A stretch of 64,000 bases of DNA, taken from the NCBI RefSeq assembly GCF_900169715.1, contig NZ_LT835161.1:762875-826874 (forward strand), read 5' to 3'. This document shows, in pieces, positions 38,227 through 47,057 of this stretch. Both the position numbers and the translations under genes were made by a program. The notes beneath the pieces were generated by a model. The model worked only from the letters and a program-made list of their open reading frames with translations. It was not told the origin of the DNA and searched no databases. This DNA comes from Kocuria massiliensis. GTDB lineage: Bacteria; Actinomycetota; Actinomycetes; Actinomycetales; Micrococcaceae. The first letter of the stretch is position 1. Each line of letters opens with the position of its first letter.

Positions 38227-39306
38227 ATGACGACAGTGGATGCCAGCCCTGTAATGGTGGTGCATGTTATCGCGGATCCCGGCCTGCCCAGCCGGAGATT
38301 GGCCGCGATCCGGGATTCTCTTCAAGGCAGGTTGCAGGTCCTGTCTCGGCGGCCGCTCGAGGTTGAGTCTCGGAGCGAGTTACTTCGTATTCGCCCGGAT
38401 CACACCCTAGAGGCGCGGGCCGTCGAGAATCTCTCCGAAGGACGAGTCGATCTCGTTATTCTACTGACCGAAATCCCCAGGTACCTCAAGCGCCGGCCGC
38501 TGATTGCCGAAGCCTACCCCGACGAGCGCGTTGCTATCGTTTCCTGTCCTACCGTTGGTGCTTGGGCAACCAAATCGAAGCTCCTGCGCATCATCGTGGA
38601 CTGCGCGTATCGACTGATGACGATGGACGACGTCGCAGAAACGTATACCGACGACGGGTGGGGGCAATGGGTTTCACGCGACGAACGTAAGAGCCTGATC
38701 ATGCTAGCGAACCCGAGAACGGGATTTGCGCGAACGGTCCTCGGCGTCATCTTGGGCAATGAGCCCTGGAGGACCGCTCCCAAGCTGTCGAGAGCTCTCG
38801 CCACGGCGGCGGCCACCGGAGCCTTTGGCGTTTTCTACAACTCCATCTGGCAGATGTCGGATGCGTTGTCCACGGGACGACTCTTGGTCATATCCGTTCT
38901 GGCGGTGTGTTCGATGGTCGTTTGGCTCCTGGTGAGCAACAAGCTGTGGGACCGACCCAGATATGCCCGTCTCTCCAAAGTGGTGTTGCTCTATAATCTC
39001 TCGACCGTGATGACGTTGCTCATCTGCGTGATATGGCTCTATGCAGCCTTGTGGGTCTTCATCTTTGTCTCGGGACTCATCGTGATTGATCCATCGTTCA
39101 TGGCTTCTGTGCTGAATGAAGACGTGGGGATCAATAACTACGCATCCATTGCGTGGCTCAGCGCTTCGATGGGCGTCGTCGCCGGCGCTTTGGGGTCAGG
39201 CTTCGACGACCAGGTCGACATGCGACATATCACCATGGGTATGCGAGAACGTCAGCGGGCCTACACGCAACAGCCGGAAACCGAAGTCGAGGAGTCCACC
39301 TCGTAG
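38227..39306 (+). CDS. Conserved membrane protein of unknown function
   Basis: A 359-residue protein. The N-terminal half (about 1-185) is soluble, with alternating beta/alpha character and no motif I recognise. The C-terminal half has four or five membrane helices (about 195-215, 220-240, 255-275, 278-298, 312-332). It ends in a Glu/Thr/Ser tail. The first 160 residues contain many Arg and Asp and the segment DLVILLTEIPRYLKRRPLIAE. The ATG at 38227 follows a candidate leaderless promoter. It lies between the galactan exporter and convergent smpB; no functional link can be shown. Confidence 0.75.
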   Translation: MTTVDASPVMVVHVIADPGLPSRRLAAIRDSLQGRLQVLSRRPLEVESRSELLRIRPDHTLEARAVENLSEGRVDLVILLTEIPRYLKRRPLIAEAYPDERVAIVSCPTVGAWATKSKLLRIIVDCAYRLMTMDDVAETYTDDGWGQWVSRDERKSLIMLANPRTGFARTVLGVILGNEPWRTAPKLSRALATAAATGAFGVFYNSIWQMSDALSTGRLLVISVLAVCSMVVWLLVSNKLWDRPRYARLSKVVLLYNLSTVMTLLICVIWLYAALWVFIFVSGLIVIDPSFMASVLNEDVGINNYASIAWLSASMGVVAGALGSGFDDQVDMRHITMGMRERQRAYTQQPETEVEESTS

Positions 39307-39360
39307 CCCCGCGAGAGCGTGGAAAGTGCATCCCATCACCGATGGGGAAGAGGGATCGCC

Positions 39361-39855
39361 TTATCCGAGGTTCCGGTAGCGCATCGCCCGTTGGGCCTCA
39401 CGTTTGTCCTGAGCTTCCTTCAGGGCGTGCCGCTTATCGTATTCGCGTTTACCCTGGGCCAAAGCGATTTCCACTTTCGCTTTGCCATCCCGGAAATACA
39501 GTTGGATCGGCACGATGGTGTAACCGGTTTCTTTGGTCTTTTGCTCCAGCTTCCGCAGCTCCATCCTGTGGAGGAGCAGCTTGCGTCGCCGGCGGGCCTC
39601 GTGGTTAGTCCAGGAACCATGTCCATACTCGGCGATGTGGATATTCTCCAAATACAGCTCGCCGCGTGTCATTTGGCAGAATCCATCGACGATCGAAGCT
39701 CCGCCATCACGTAAGGATTTCACCTCGGTGCCTAGGAGAGCGATACCTGCCTCATACGTGCTGAGGAGGTTGTAGTCGTGGCGGGCCTTGCGATTGGTCG
39801 CGATGACCTTGCGCCCGTCCTCATTCTTTGTTGACTTCTTGTTCTTCTGTGCCAT
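39361..39855 (-). CDS. smpB: SsrA-binding protein SmpB
   Basis: A 164-residue OB-fold protein that carries tmRNA to stalled ribosomes. Typical segments are KVIATNRKARHDYNLLSTYEAGIALLGTEVKSLRDGGASIVDGF, ENIHIAEYGHGSWTNHEARRRRKLLLH and a basic C-terminal helix (KREYDKRHALKEAQDKREAQRAMR) that occupies the empty mRNA channel. The ATG at 39855 begins MAQKNKK. It lies 47 bp after prfB and close to the tmRNA gene. The usual ftsE and ftsX are absent between prfB and smpB. Confidence 0.96.
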   Translation of the reverse strand: MAQKNKKSTKNEDGRKVIATNRKARHDYNLLSTYEAGIALLGTEVKSLRDGGASIVDGFCQMTRGELYLENIHIAEYGHGSWTNHEARRRRKLLLHRMELRKLEQKTKETGYTIVPIQLYFRDGKAKVEIALAQGKREYDKRHALKEAQDKREAQRAMRYRNLG

Positions 39856-39902
39856 GGATTGTCTATCGTATTCTTTCGCCCGCGATGGGGCAGTTTGAGG
39901 TA

Positions 39903-41021
39903 TTAGGCCTGATCCGCCTGGCGTTGTCCCGCGCGCCACCGAATGCCTGCATCGATGAACTCGTCGATCGAGCCGTCAAAAACCGCGCTGGGGTTGCCTT
40001 CTTCGTGATTGGTTCGAAGGTCCTTGACCATTTGATAAGGGTTCAAAACATACGACCGCATTTGATCTCCCCACGACGCTTTTACATCGCCGGCTAGTTC
40101 CTTCTTCTTGGCGTTTTCTTCTTCACGCCGTTGAAGGAGTAGCCGAGACTGCAAGACGCGCAGTGCGGCCGCCCTGTTCTGGATCTGCGATTTTTCATTC
40201 TGCATGGAGACGACGATTCCGGTTGGGAGGTGCGTCATACGGACCGCCGAGTCGGTGGTATTCACCGACTGGCCGCCTGGGCCAGAGGAGCGGAATACAT
40301 CGACCTTAATCTCGCTCTCTGGGATCTCGATGCTATCGGTCTGCTCGATGAGAGGGATAACTTCCACGGCGGCGAAGGAGGTCTGTCGACGACCTTGGTT
40401 ATCGAAAGGGGAAATGCGCACGAGACGGTGGGTCCCGGCCTCAACGGAGAGCCGTCCGAAGGAGTAGGGGGCCTTGACTTCGAACGTCGTCGATTTAAGG
40501 CCGGCCTCTTCGGCGTACGACGTATCCAAAACTTTGGTGGCGTATCCGTTCTTTTCCGCCCACCGCAGGTACATGCGCATCAGCATTTCCGCGAAGTCTG
40601 CGGCGTCAATGCCGCCGGCTCCGGAGCGAATGGTCACCACGGCCTCTCGAGGATCGTATTCACCAGACAAGAGGGTCACGATTTCGAGGTCTGCCAAGGC
40701 CCGCCGGATGGACACGAGTTCGTCCTCGGCATCGGCCATGAGTGCAGAATCGTCTTCCTCTTGACCCAACTCGACCATGGTTTCGAGGTCGTCGATGCGT
40801 TCCTGCAAACGTTCCAAGCGTTCCAACTCTGACTGACGGTGAGACAACTTGGATGTCACCTGCTGTGCAGCGTCGGGATCGTCCCACAGATTCGGCGCGG
40901 CCGCCGCTTCCGAGAGCTCCGCGATGCTTGCACGGATGCCCTCGATGTCGCTGACCTGAGCAATGGACGAGTACGTCGCACGGAGGTCTTTGATTTCTGC
41001 GGGAAAGTCAGTGGAAGCCAT
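39903..41021 (-). CDS. prfB: Peptide chain release factor 2
   Basis: A 372-residue class I release factor for UGA/UAA. The GGQ motif is in [17 protein letters not shown] and the RF2 stop-recognition SPF motif is in [11 protein letters not shown]. Unlike E. coli there is no in-frame UGA near codon 26; the N-terminus reads straight through, normal for Actinobacteria. The ATG at 41021 (MASTDFPAE) is chosen by family length. It probably forms an operon with smpB. Confidence 0.96.
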   Translation of the reverse strand: MASTDFPAEIKDLRATYSSIAQVSDIEGIRASIAELSEAAAAPNLWDDPDAAQQVTSKLSHRQSELERLERLQERIDDLETMVELGQEEDDSALMADAEDELVSIRRALADLEIVTLLSGEYDPREAVVTIRSGAGGIDAADFAEMLMRMYLRWAEKNGYATKVLDTSYAEEAGLKSTTFEVKAPYSFGRLSVEAGTHRLVRISPFDNQGRRQTSFAAVEVIPLIEQTDSIEIPESEIKVDVFRSSGPGGQSVNTTDSAVRMTHLPTGIVVSMQNEKSQIQNRAAALRVLQSRLLLQRREEENAKKKELAGDVKASWGDQMRSYVLNPYQMVKDLRTNHEEGNPSAVFDGSIDEFIDAGIRWRAGQRQADQA

Positions 41022-41183
41022 ATCTCGCAAGTCTAGTCGATGATGTGGCACCGCAGGCCGCCGGGCTTAGGTGGTGATGGGCGCTTGGCTTCCCAACATG
41101 GACCGCAAGGAGTATATTTAACAGGTCTGGAGCAAAGCGTCGTAGTTTTCGGTGCTCCAGTCGGTTGATTGAAAACCACATAT

Positions 41184-41553
41184 GGGGATGATCGGTTTCG
41201 ACGATGCCAGTTGCGGCAGGTGAAGCGGGCCGAGAACGCAGAGTCATCTCGTAAACGTTCTCTGCAAAACAATAAGTGCCAAATCTGAAAAGCGCACTGA
41301 CTTCGCTCTCGCTGCGTAAGTAGCCAGAGCAGTCTGCTAGCCCGGGTTCGCTTTCGACCCGGATCCTAGTATCAGTTTAGAAGGCCACTGCTCTAGTTCT
41401 TCTCCGTAGGGAACTAGGGGACTTTTATACGGATAGGTTCGGCGGCAATGTGTTTGTGGAAGTGCCGGAGCCGAAAACACCGATATACAAACTGCGCCCG
41501 GAGAAACCCTGGCAATGCTGCATCGGACCGGGGTTCGATTCCCCGCATCTCCA
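41184..41553 (+). ncRNA. ssrA: Transfer-messenger RNA (tmRNA)
   Basis: A 370-nt RNA. The acceptor stem GGGGATG (41184-41190) pairs with CATCTCC (41546-41552), and the T-arm GGTTCGATTCC precedes the 3' end. After TAAGT the resume codon GCC opens the reading frame for the tag AKSEKRTDFALAA, ending in TAA. CCA is not encoded (CAT follows the discriminator A). It is divergent from prfB-smpB, giving a compact ribosome-rescue locus. A TATATT at 41113-41118 is a possible -10, implying a trimmed leader of about 60 nt. Confidence 0.93.
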
Positions 41554-41580
41554 CATATGGTGACCGTTTTTGGCCACGTT

Positions 41581-41620
41581 CAACAGGCCCGGGTCTCATG
41601 TATGAGGCCCGGGCCTGTTG
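41581..41620 (+). terminator. Terminator after tmRNA
   Basis: CAACAGGCCCGGG (41581-41593) pairs perfectly with CCCGGGCCTGTTG (41608-41620), with an inner CTCAT/ATGAG stem, followed by CATTTAAA. Confidence 0.85.
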
Positions 41621-41811
41621 CATTTAAAGAGCAGTGAAGAGATGCCCACTAGGTACAAACGTGAATCACATCGGTGGTGCCTCGAGCCACAGAGCTCGAG
41701 CCCGTGAGCCCCGTGCTCGCGAGGGTATCCAAGAATGTGATGAAATGAGTAAACGCGCGGCACCGCAGCGCGCGAACCACCATCTAGAGCTGAAGCGAGG
41801 AAGTGTCACCG

Positions 41812-42699
41812 ATGACCAAGGATCCTTCGTCCGACAACGAAAATCTCGACGCCGAGAACGGGGGAGGCAGCTCGGTTCCCCGCTACGGAGAACGGAGCCA
41901 TGACTCCAAGCCGTGGGATGCAGAACGGGAGGGTCAAGCCGAGGGAACGTCGAGCTTTGGCCAACAACAGTATGGCCAGAGCGGTGCTTACCAGTCGGAT
42001 CAGCCTCGATACGGCCACAATGACTCGTCACAACAGAGCTACCAGGCGGGTACCTACGGCTCTTACGGCGACTCTTCCGCCCAGGATGGTTCCTACGGGG
42101 GCTACGGCAGCACGTCCCCGCAGAACGGCCAACAGCACGACGGCGGAGCGCCGCAGTATGCCCAGCCTGGTGCTTATGGCACGGGTGCGGACTCTTACGG
42201 AAACCAGTCCAATGCCAACGGCACCCCCGGTTACTACGGGGGTAGCCCCCGGCCTTATGACTCCTATCAGGGCCAGCAGGCTCAGTATTCGGGCAACGGC
42301 TACGGGCAGCCCCAGTATCAGCAGCAGTACCCCACGAGCCAGCCGCAGCGCCCCAACGGGTGGGGAATGGGGCTGGCGGCCATGATCTGCGGTATCGGCA
42401 GCCTCGTTTTGTGCTGGCTGGTGTTCCCGGCGTTGGCGGGTATCGTCGCGATTATTCTCGGCATCGTAGCCATCAAGAAACTCGGTAAGACGCCAGGTGC
42501 CGGTAAGGCCATGCCGATCGTCGGCATTATATTGGGCGCCATCGGCGCGATCGTGTCGGTGATCTTCTTGATCTTCTGGATCTTCTCGTTCTCCATCGCG
42601 AACGAAGCCGCTCAGAATTGTGGCGGATATGGGAACGCTAACTCATCCTCGTATCAGCAATGTATTGATGACTACATCGCCAATCAAGCAGGAAATTAG
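41812..42699 (+). CDS. DUF4190-type membrane protein with Gly/Tyr/Gln-rich tail
   Basis: A 295-residue protein. The first 180 residues are low-complexity, dominated by Gly, Tyr, Gln, Ser and Asp (many YG, SYG and QQ steps). Two membrane helices follow (about 185-218 and 228-262): MGLAAMICGIGSLVLCWLVFPALAG... and KAMPIVGIILGAIGAIVSVIFLIFWIF, the DUF4190 pattern. A short C-terminal part has two cysteines (NCGGYG, YQQCIDD) that could form an extracytoplasmic disulfide. Function is unknown. The ATG at 41812 has GAGGAA about 10 bases upstream; the GTG at 41803 is too close to that site. Confidence 0.75.
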   Translation: MTKDPSSDNENLDAENGGGSSVPRYGERSHDSKPWDAEREGQAEGTSSFGQQQYGQSGAYQSDQPRYGHNDSSQQSYQAGTYGSYGDSSAQDGSYGGYGSTSPQNGQQHDGGAPQYAQPGAYGTGADSYGNQSNANGTPGYYGGSPRPYDSYQGQQAQYSGNGYGQPQYQQQYPTSQPQRPNGWGMGLAAMICGIGSLVLCWLVFPALAGIVAIILGIVAIKKLGKTPGAGKAMPIVGIILGAIGAIVSVIFLIFWIFSFSIANEAAQNCGGYGNANSSSYQQCIDDYIANQAGN

Positions 42700-42717
42700 C
42701 GTTCGCTGAGTTCAGCA

Positions 42718-42747
42718 AACCCCCGTCGCCTGAGGGCGACGGGGGTT
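42718..42747. terminator. Shared terminator between DUF4190 gene and hisN
   Basis: AACCCCCGTCGCC (42718-42730) and GGCGACGGGGGTT (42735-42747) with a 4-nt loop; followed by TTATTA on the plus strand. Confidence 0.85.
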
Positions 42748-42821
42748 TTATTATGGCCATTTTTCGGGGGTTCGTGCGGCAGGCCACGAGCGAAGTGGCC
42801 CTGCCCAGGACGCGCCTGGTT

Positions 42822-43682
42822 TTACGGAGATTCTGCGACGTGCCGGCCCCGAAAAGCTTCAGATACGTTCGCTTCCTCGGCCGTGGCATCGCTGGTGTTG
42901 AGTTTCTGCAGAACCGCAGGGTGAAGAGCCCCGTTGGTTGCCAACGCGTTGCCTCCGTGTGGACCGTCTTCCCCAGCCAGAGACGTAAATCGCCCTCCGG
43001 CTTCCGTCACGATGGGCACGAGAGCTGCCATATCGTGGAGCGCAAGTTCTGGCTCACAGGCGATATCTACGGCTCCCTCCGCAAGAAGACAATAGGACCA
43101 GAAGTCTCCAAACCCGCGGACTCGCCAAACCTCGTCTGTGAGGTCAAGGAATTGATCGCGTAGGCCAGCGGATTTCCAGCCCGACAGAGACGAGAAAGAA
43201 AGTGAAGCATCTGGAAGGGATGCGACGTCAGAGACTTCGATGCGTGTCGCCTTGGCGAGCGACCGACCGGTGAATGCGCCCGTACCTTCGGCGGCCCACC
43301 AGCGCCGTTGTAGGGCCGGTGCCGAGACGAGACCCACGACCGGCTTGCCTCGATCCAGCAGTGCGATGAGTGTCGCCCAGACCGGCACGCCGCGAACGAA
43401 ATTCTTGGTTCCGTCGATGGGGTCGATCACCCATTCACGTGGCGAGGAACCCGTGGATTCGAATTCCTCCCCAGAAACGGAGTCCCGGGTTCGGGCGCGA
43501 TTCAAGTGTGAACGGACCAGCTGTTCGGCTTCGCGGTCGGCGTCTGTGACGGGCGTCAGGTCCGGTTTGGTGTCAACGGTGAAGTCCTGAGCCTGAAACC
43601 TTCCGAGTGTGTATCGGTCCACGGCGTCGGCGATGACGTGTGCCAAACGGAGGTCATCGTTATACGGGCTCATCGAAGTCAT
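42822..43682 (-). CDS. hisN: Histidinol-phosphatase, inositol monophosphatase family
   Basis: A 286-residue Mg-dependent phosphatase. The metal site is formed by [13 protein letters not shown] and the late [10 protein letters not shown] motif. The family covers inositol-1-phosphatase and the actinobacterial histidinol-phosphatase HisN. Position next to rsgA-aroA near sigR favours HisN, as in Streptomyces and corynebacteria, but activity cannot be read from motifs alone. Starts at 43682 and 43673 are both possible; the former has GGAAGG four bases upstream. It follows rsgA by 35 bp. Confidence 0.85.
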   Translation of the reverse strand: MTSMSPYNDDLRLAHVIADAVDRYTLGRFQAQDFTVDTKPDLTPVTDADREAEQLVRSHLNRARTRDSVSGEEFESTGSSPREWVIDPIDGTKNFVRGVPVWATLIALLDRGKPVVGLVSAPALQRRWWAAEGTGAFTGRSLAKATRIEVSDVASLPDASLSFSSLSGWKSAGLRDQFLDLTDEVWRVRGFGDFWSYCLLAEGAVDIACEPELALHDMAALVPIVTEAGGRFTSLAGEDGPHGGNALATNGALHPAVLQKLNTSDATAEEANVSEAFRGRHVAESP

Positions 43683-43717
43683 GCCTTCCAGGTTAACCCA
43701 TGAGTGCGGTCTGGGTC

Positions 43718-44824
43718 TCAGGCACCGCCGAGCTCCTTAGTCTCGGCGAGTCCGGTTTCCTCGGCAACTCCGAGGAGCCGGCGCAGCGATTCCAGACGTT
43801 CTTCGCCTCGTGGTCCGGGTGCGCCGGATCGGACGAGTGCCGCGATTCCGCAGTCCGAAGCGTCTGTTGCGTGAGTGCACCCTTTGGGGCACTGGGCCGA
43901 TCCGGGGGCGAGGTCATCGAATGCGGCGACGATGTCATCCTTTTCCACATGTGCCAGGCCAAAGGACCGAATGCCGGGGGTGTCGACGACCCACGTGCCG
44001 GAAAGACCCCACTCGGGGGAAATCGCCAGCGCCGACGATGACGTGTGCCGCCCACGCCCCGTCACGAGATTCACGCCACCGGTGGAGCGCGATGCCCCAG
44101 ACAGCGCATTGACGAGAGTCGATTTTCCTACGCCAGAATGGCCCAAAAAGACGCTGACCTGGCCGTTCAATTCGGACTTCAAGGTGGCCAGAAGACTCGG
44201 ATCGAGGCGAAGTGTTTCGTGGGTTCCAACTCGAGTGAATTCTTCCGCGGAGCCCATCGGGGAACTGGTCAGGATCTTGAGAGACGTGTGGGAGTAGTAC
44301 TCTTTCAAGTCTGTTGCGTCGCCGAGGTCTGTTTTGGTGATACAGAGTACGGGCTCGATGCCGGCATTTGTAGCCGCCACGATGGATCGATCGATGAATC
44401 CCGTTCGTGGCGTCGGATTGGCGGCAGCGACCACAATGATCAGCTGATCGGCATTTGCGACGACGACCCTTTCGACGGGGTCGGTGTCATCCGCGCTTCG
44501 TCGGAGAACCGTGGAACGTTCCAGCACTTTAACCAAACGGGCTAGGGACCCTTCGGCCCCACTGACGTCACCTACCAATCCGACAAGGTCGCCCACGACC
44601 ACGGGGGTACGGCGCAGGTCCTTCGCACGGACGGCGGTAATGAGGCGGCCGGGGCCGTCCTCGCCCAAGTCCACGGTGTAGCGGCCTCGGTCCACGGTCA
44701 CGATACGGCCGATGACGGCGTCTCGATGGGCTGGACGTTCTTTGGTCCGTGGACGCGAACCGCGCTTATTGGCACGGACCCGAACGTCCGATTCGTCCCA
44801 GGACCTGGAGGGTTGACGAGCCAT
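43718..44824 (-). CDS. rsgA: Ribosome small subunit-dependent GTPase RsgA
   Basis: A 368-residue circularly permuted GTPase that helps late 30S assembly. An N-terminal OB fold is followed by permuted G-motifs in the order G4 (TKTD), G1 ([14 protein letters not shown]), G3 (DTPG). A C-terminal zinc-binding segment ([16 protein letters not shown]) completes it. The ATG at 44824 begins inside the aroA stop codon (TGATG) and is preceded by GGAGG, so translation is coupled. Confidence 0.94.
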   Translation of the reverse strand: MARQPSRSWDESDVRVRANKRGSRPRTKERPAHRDAVIGRIVTVDRGRYTVDLGEDGPGRLITAVRAKDLRRTPVVVGDLVGLVGDVSGAEGSLARLVKVLERSTVLRRSADDTDPVERVVVANADQLIIVVAAANPTPRTGFIDRSIVAATNAGIEPVLCITKTDLGDATDLKEYYSHTSLKILTSSPMGSAEEFTRVGTHETLRLDPSLLATLKSELNGQVSVFLGHSGVGKSTLVNALSGASRSTGGVNLVTGRGRHTSSSALAISPEWGLSGTWVVDTPGIRSFGLAHVEKDDIVAAFDDLAPGSAQCPKGCTHATDASDCGIAALVRSGAPGPRGEERLESLRRLLGVAEETGLAETKELGGA

Positions 44825-46191
44825 CAAACCTCCCGGCTCGCGAGCATTTCGTCCCACATTTCCGTAAACCCAGGAAGCGTTTTGGACGTCGTCTCGACAT
44901 CGCGGACCACGACGTCGGGGAGTATGAGCCCGATGACCGCTCCGGCGGTTGCCATTCGATGGTCGGCGTACGTCTCGAAGAGTGCACCATTGCGGACGGG
45001 TGCATCGATGGTCACGCCATCTTCCGTTTCCTCGGCCATTCCGCCGAGGCGTCGAATTTCCGTGACGAGGGCCTTGAGCCGGTCGGTTTCGTGCCCCCGC
45101 AGATGAGCGATGCCTCGCAGGCGAGAAGGCTTCGAAGACAGAGCGGCGATGGCGGCGACGGTCGGAGCCAATTCGCCGGCACCCTGAAGATCGATATCGA
45201 TGCCCGGTATGGCGTCTGCCCACGCGCCCCCTTGGGGCCCTCGCACTATAAGGTCGGCTCCGGAGCGGCGAACTTCGGCACCGAACTGGGGGAGGATGGT
45301 CCGCCATTCATCTCCACCCTGAGTCGTCTCTGCAGGCCAATCGGGGATCGTGACTTTCTGGCCCGTTACGACCGCCGCCGCTAAGAAGGGTCCCGCATTG
45401 GAGAGATCGGGTTCGACGACGACGTCGTGAGCTCGTGGCGTCCCAGGCCAAACGAACCACGACGACGGCCCCGTTTGCTCAACCTGAATATCGAATTCTT
45501 GGAGGGTCGCGATCGTCATGTCGATGTGAGGCATCGAGGGAATGCCTTGACCTCGGTGTTCGACGTGGAGTCCGTGGGGAAGCAACGCACCCACTAAAAG
45601 CAACGCCGAAAGAAATTGGCTTGAGGCGGAGGCGTCGATGACGACGTGTTGAGGTGAACCGCTGCGATGAGGTTCGGAATCGGGACGCCGTGTTGTTTTC
45701 AGGGAAAACGGTAGGTGTCCCGTGTCGGAATCATCGACGGTAGATCCCAGCTGGCGTACGGCCTCGATCACTGGGGCCATGGGTCGTAGTCGGGCGCCGG
45801 GGTCCCCATCAAAATGCGTATCGATGCCCAGTACTGCGGCCAAGGGAGGAACGAACCGCATGACGGTTCCTGCTGGGCCCGTGTCAATGGAGACCTCAGG
45901 ATAATTGGGATCAACCTTGGTGAAATCCCGCCCTCTGGACAGGGGCGTGACCAATAGTCCGTGTGCCGTGCTGTCGAAACGTGCGCCGAGCGATTCCAGC
46001 GCGGCCATCATGAGACGAGAATCGCGTGAATCGAGTGCTCCGCGGATTTCGCTGGGGGCATCGGCCACTGCCGCCAAGATGAGATAACGATTGGTTAACG
46101 ACTTTGAGCCGGGAACACGGACCGTTGCGCTCCATTCGTCGTCGGGGGAGAGGGTTGGCGCGGGCCAATCTGGGGCTGGGGAGTGATTCAA
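44824..46191 (-). CDS. aroA: 3-phosphoshikimate 1-carboxyvinyltransferase (EPSP synthase)
   Basis: A 455-residue shikimate-pathway enzyme joining shikimate-3-phosphate and PEP. GSKSLTNRYLILAAVAD near the N-terminus binds substrate. The loop equivalent to LGNAGTAMR is TGPAGTVMR, and the glycine corresponding to E. coli Gly96 is retained. EGDWSSAS is replaced by the actinobacterial EPDLSNAGPFLAAA. It is first in the aroA-rsgA-hisN operon. The promoter lies in the 129-bp gap to doxX. Confidence 0.94.
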   Translation of the reverse strand: MNHSPAPDWPAPTLSPDDEWSATVRVPGSKSLTNRYLILAAVADAPSEIRGALDSRDSRLMMAALESLGARFDSTAHGLLVTPLSRGRDFTKVDPNYPEVSIDTGPAGTVMRFVPPLAAVLGIDTHFDGDPGARLRPMAPVIEAVRQLGSTVDDSDTGHLPFSLKTTRRPDSEPHRSGSPQHVVIDASASSQFLSALLLVGALLPHGLHVEHRGQGIPSMPHIDMTIATLQEFDIQVEQTGPSSWFVWPGTPRAHDVVVEPDLSNAGPFLAAAVVTGQKVTIPDWPAETTQGGDEWRTILPQFGAEVRRSGADLIVRGPQGGAWADAIPGIDIDLQGAGELAPTVAAIAALSSKPSRLRGIAHLRGHETDRLKALVTEIRRLGGMAEETEDGVTIDAPVRNGALFETYADHRMATAGAVIGLILPDVVVRDVETTSKTLPGFTEMWDEMLASREV

Positions 46192-46252
46192 GCAAGTCCT
46201 CTGGAAGTATGCAGTGGCGAGTTTCGGTAGGTACGGCTCATTTTAAGCGCCA

Positions 46253-46283
46253 CCGGGGGCCCGCCACGAAAGCGGACCCCCGG
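46253..46283 (-). terminator. Hairpin after the DoxX gene
   Basis: CCGGGGG...CCGC and GCGG...CCCCCGG form a GC-rich stem with a central mismatch, followed on the minus strand by TTAAAAT. It lies between the doxX stop and the aroA start. Confidence 0.6.
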
Positions 46284-46320
46284 CATGTGGATGAGGCCTG
46301 AACTTCATCGACGGCCTGCA

Positions 46321-46833
46321 TTAATTGCTGAAGACGTCCTCAGACTTCTTCTTGAGGTCGTCGCTGATCTTGGAGGACTTCTTCTTGACGTCCGCGCCGA
46401 GCTTGTTGGCTCGCCACGCGAGTGAGGGATTGCCCTCGGTGTCGACGGATGTCAGGGCCACAGCACCGATCAGAGAAGCGCTCTTGACGCCCTGTGCCAA
46501 CCGAACGTTCTTCTGTTCCTTGGTTTCCTTTTCAGCGGTGGCGTACTCAACGTAAGCATCGATGGTGCCGGTCACGAGGAGCAGAGTCGACGACAAGCGG
46601 GGGAAACGTCCCAGCGCAAAGAGTGCGCCCGCCGCAATCTGGGTTGCCGACAGCGACTGGCCGATGAGGCGCTCCTGGCCGCGCAACGGGGCGAGCTGAG
46701 GAGAGGCTTTTGCAGCGGCGTCGATGATCGGCTTCAGGTGCTTGGCGGATTCCGGGCTACGCAACCGGTTAACACCGTTGTAGATGAACGACGTCGCCAA
46801 CAGGGGGCGGGCGAGTTTGCGAACGATGGTCAT
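46321..46833 (-). CDS. DoxX family membrane protein
   Basis: A 170-residue protein with four predicted membrane stretches, beginning MTIVRKLARPLLATSFIYNGV, the DoxX N-terminal pattern. It ends in a cytoplasmic Lys/Asp/Ser-rich tail. In mycobacteria a DoxX protein forms a membrane oxidoreductase complex with SseA and SodA and protects against oxidative and thiol stress. The gene is divergent from sigR with a 224-bp shared control region, which suits that role, but the link is inferred. Confidence 0.85.
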   Translation of the reverse strand: MTIVRKLARPLLATSFIYNGVNRLRSPESAKHLKPIIDAAAKASPQLAPLRGQERLIGQSLSATQIAAGALFALGRFPRLSSTLLLVTGTIDAYVEYATAEKETKEQKNVRLAQGVKSASLIGAVALTSVDTEGNPSLAWRANKLGADVKKKSSKISDDLKKKSEDVFSN

Positions 46834-46983
46834 AGTTCCTCCTCAACGTGGGCTTTCGCGATAGGTGCCGGATGGGCACCGTGACAAAAACCCGTGGGTT
46901 CATCTTTATCCTAGGGGATCGAAGCTACAAGAAGACAAGGCTTAGAAAGGTTTCGTGCCCTGCGAACACCGAACCTGCCCTGC

Positions 46984-47009
46984 GGAATATTTGCTCCGTT
47001 TACCTCGTT
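46984..47009 (+). promoter_or_regulatory. Autoregulatory SigR/SigH promoter
   Basis: GGAAT (46984-46988), exactly 18 bp, then GTT (47007-47009). It matches the consensus of the thiol-stress ECF sigma factor. The predicted start point (about 47015) lies upstream of the long-form ATG at 47058, so transcripts from it encode the longer SigR. Confidence 0.8.
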
Positions 47010-47057
47010 GACATGCACGACAAGGATGAGGCGAATCATGAGGGGTGAATTGTCGAG

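Noticed and set aside
40900-41021. Programmed +1 frameshift in prfB
   Set aside because: The frame is continuous from 41021 with no early in-frame TGA, as usual in Actinobacteria.
44825-45307. Upstream extension of rsgA on the minus strand
   Set aside because: It overlaps aroA in another frame; the ATG at 44824 has GGAGG and starts the family-typical N-terminus.
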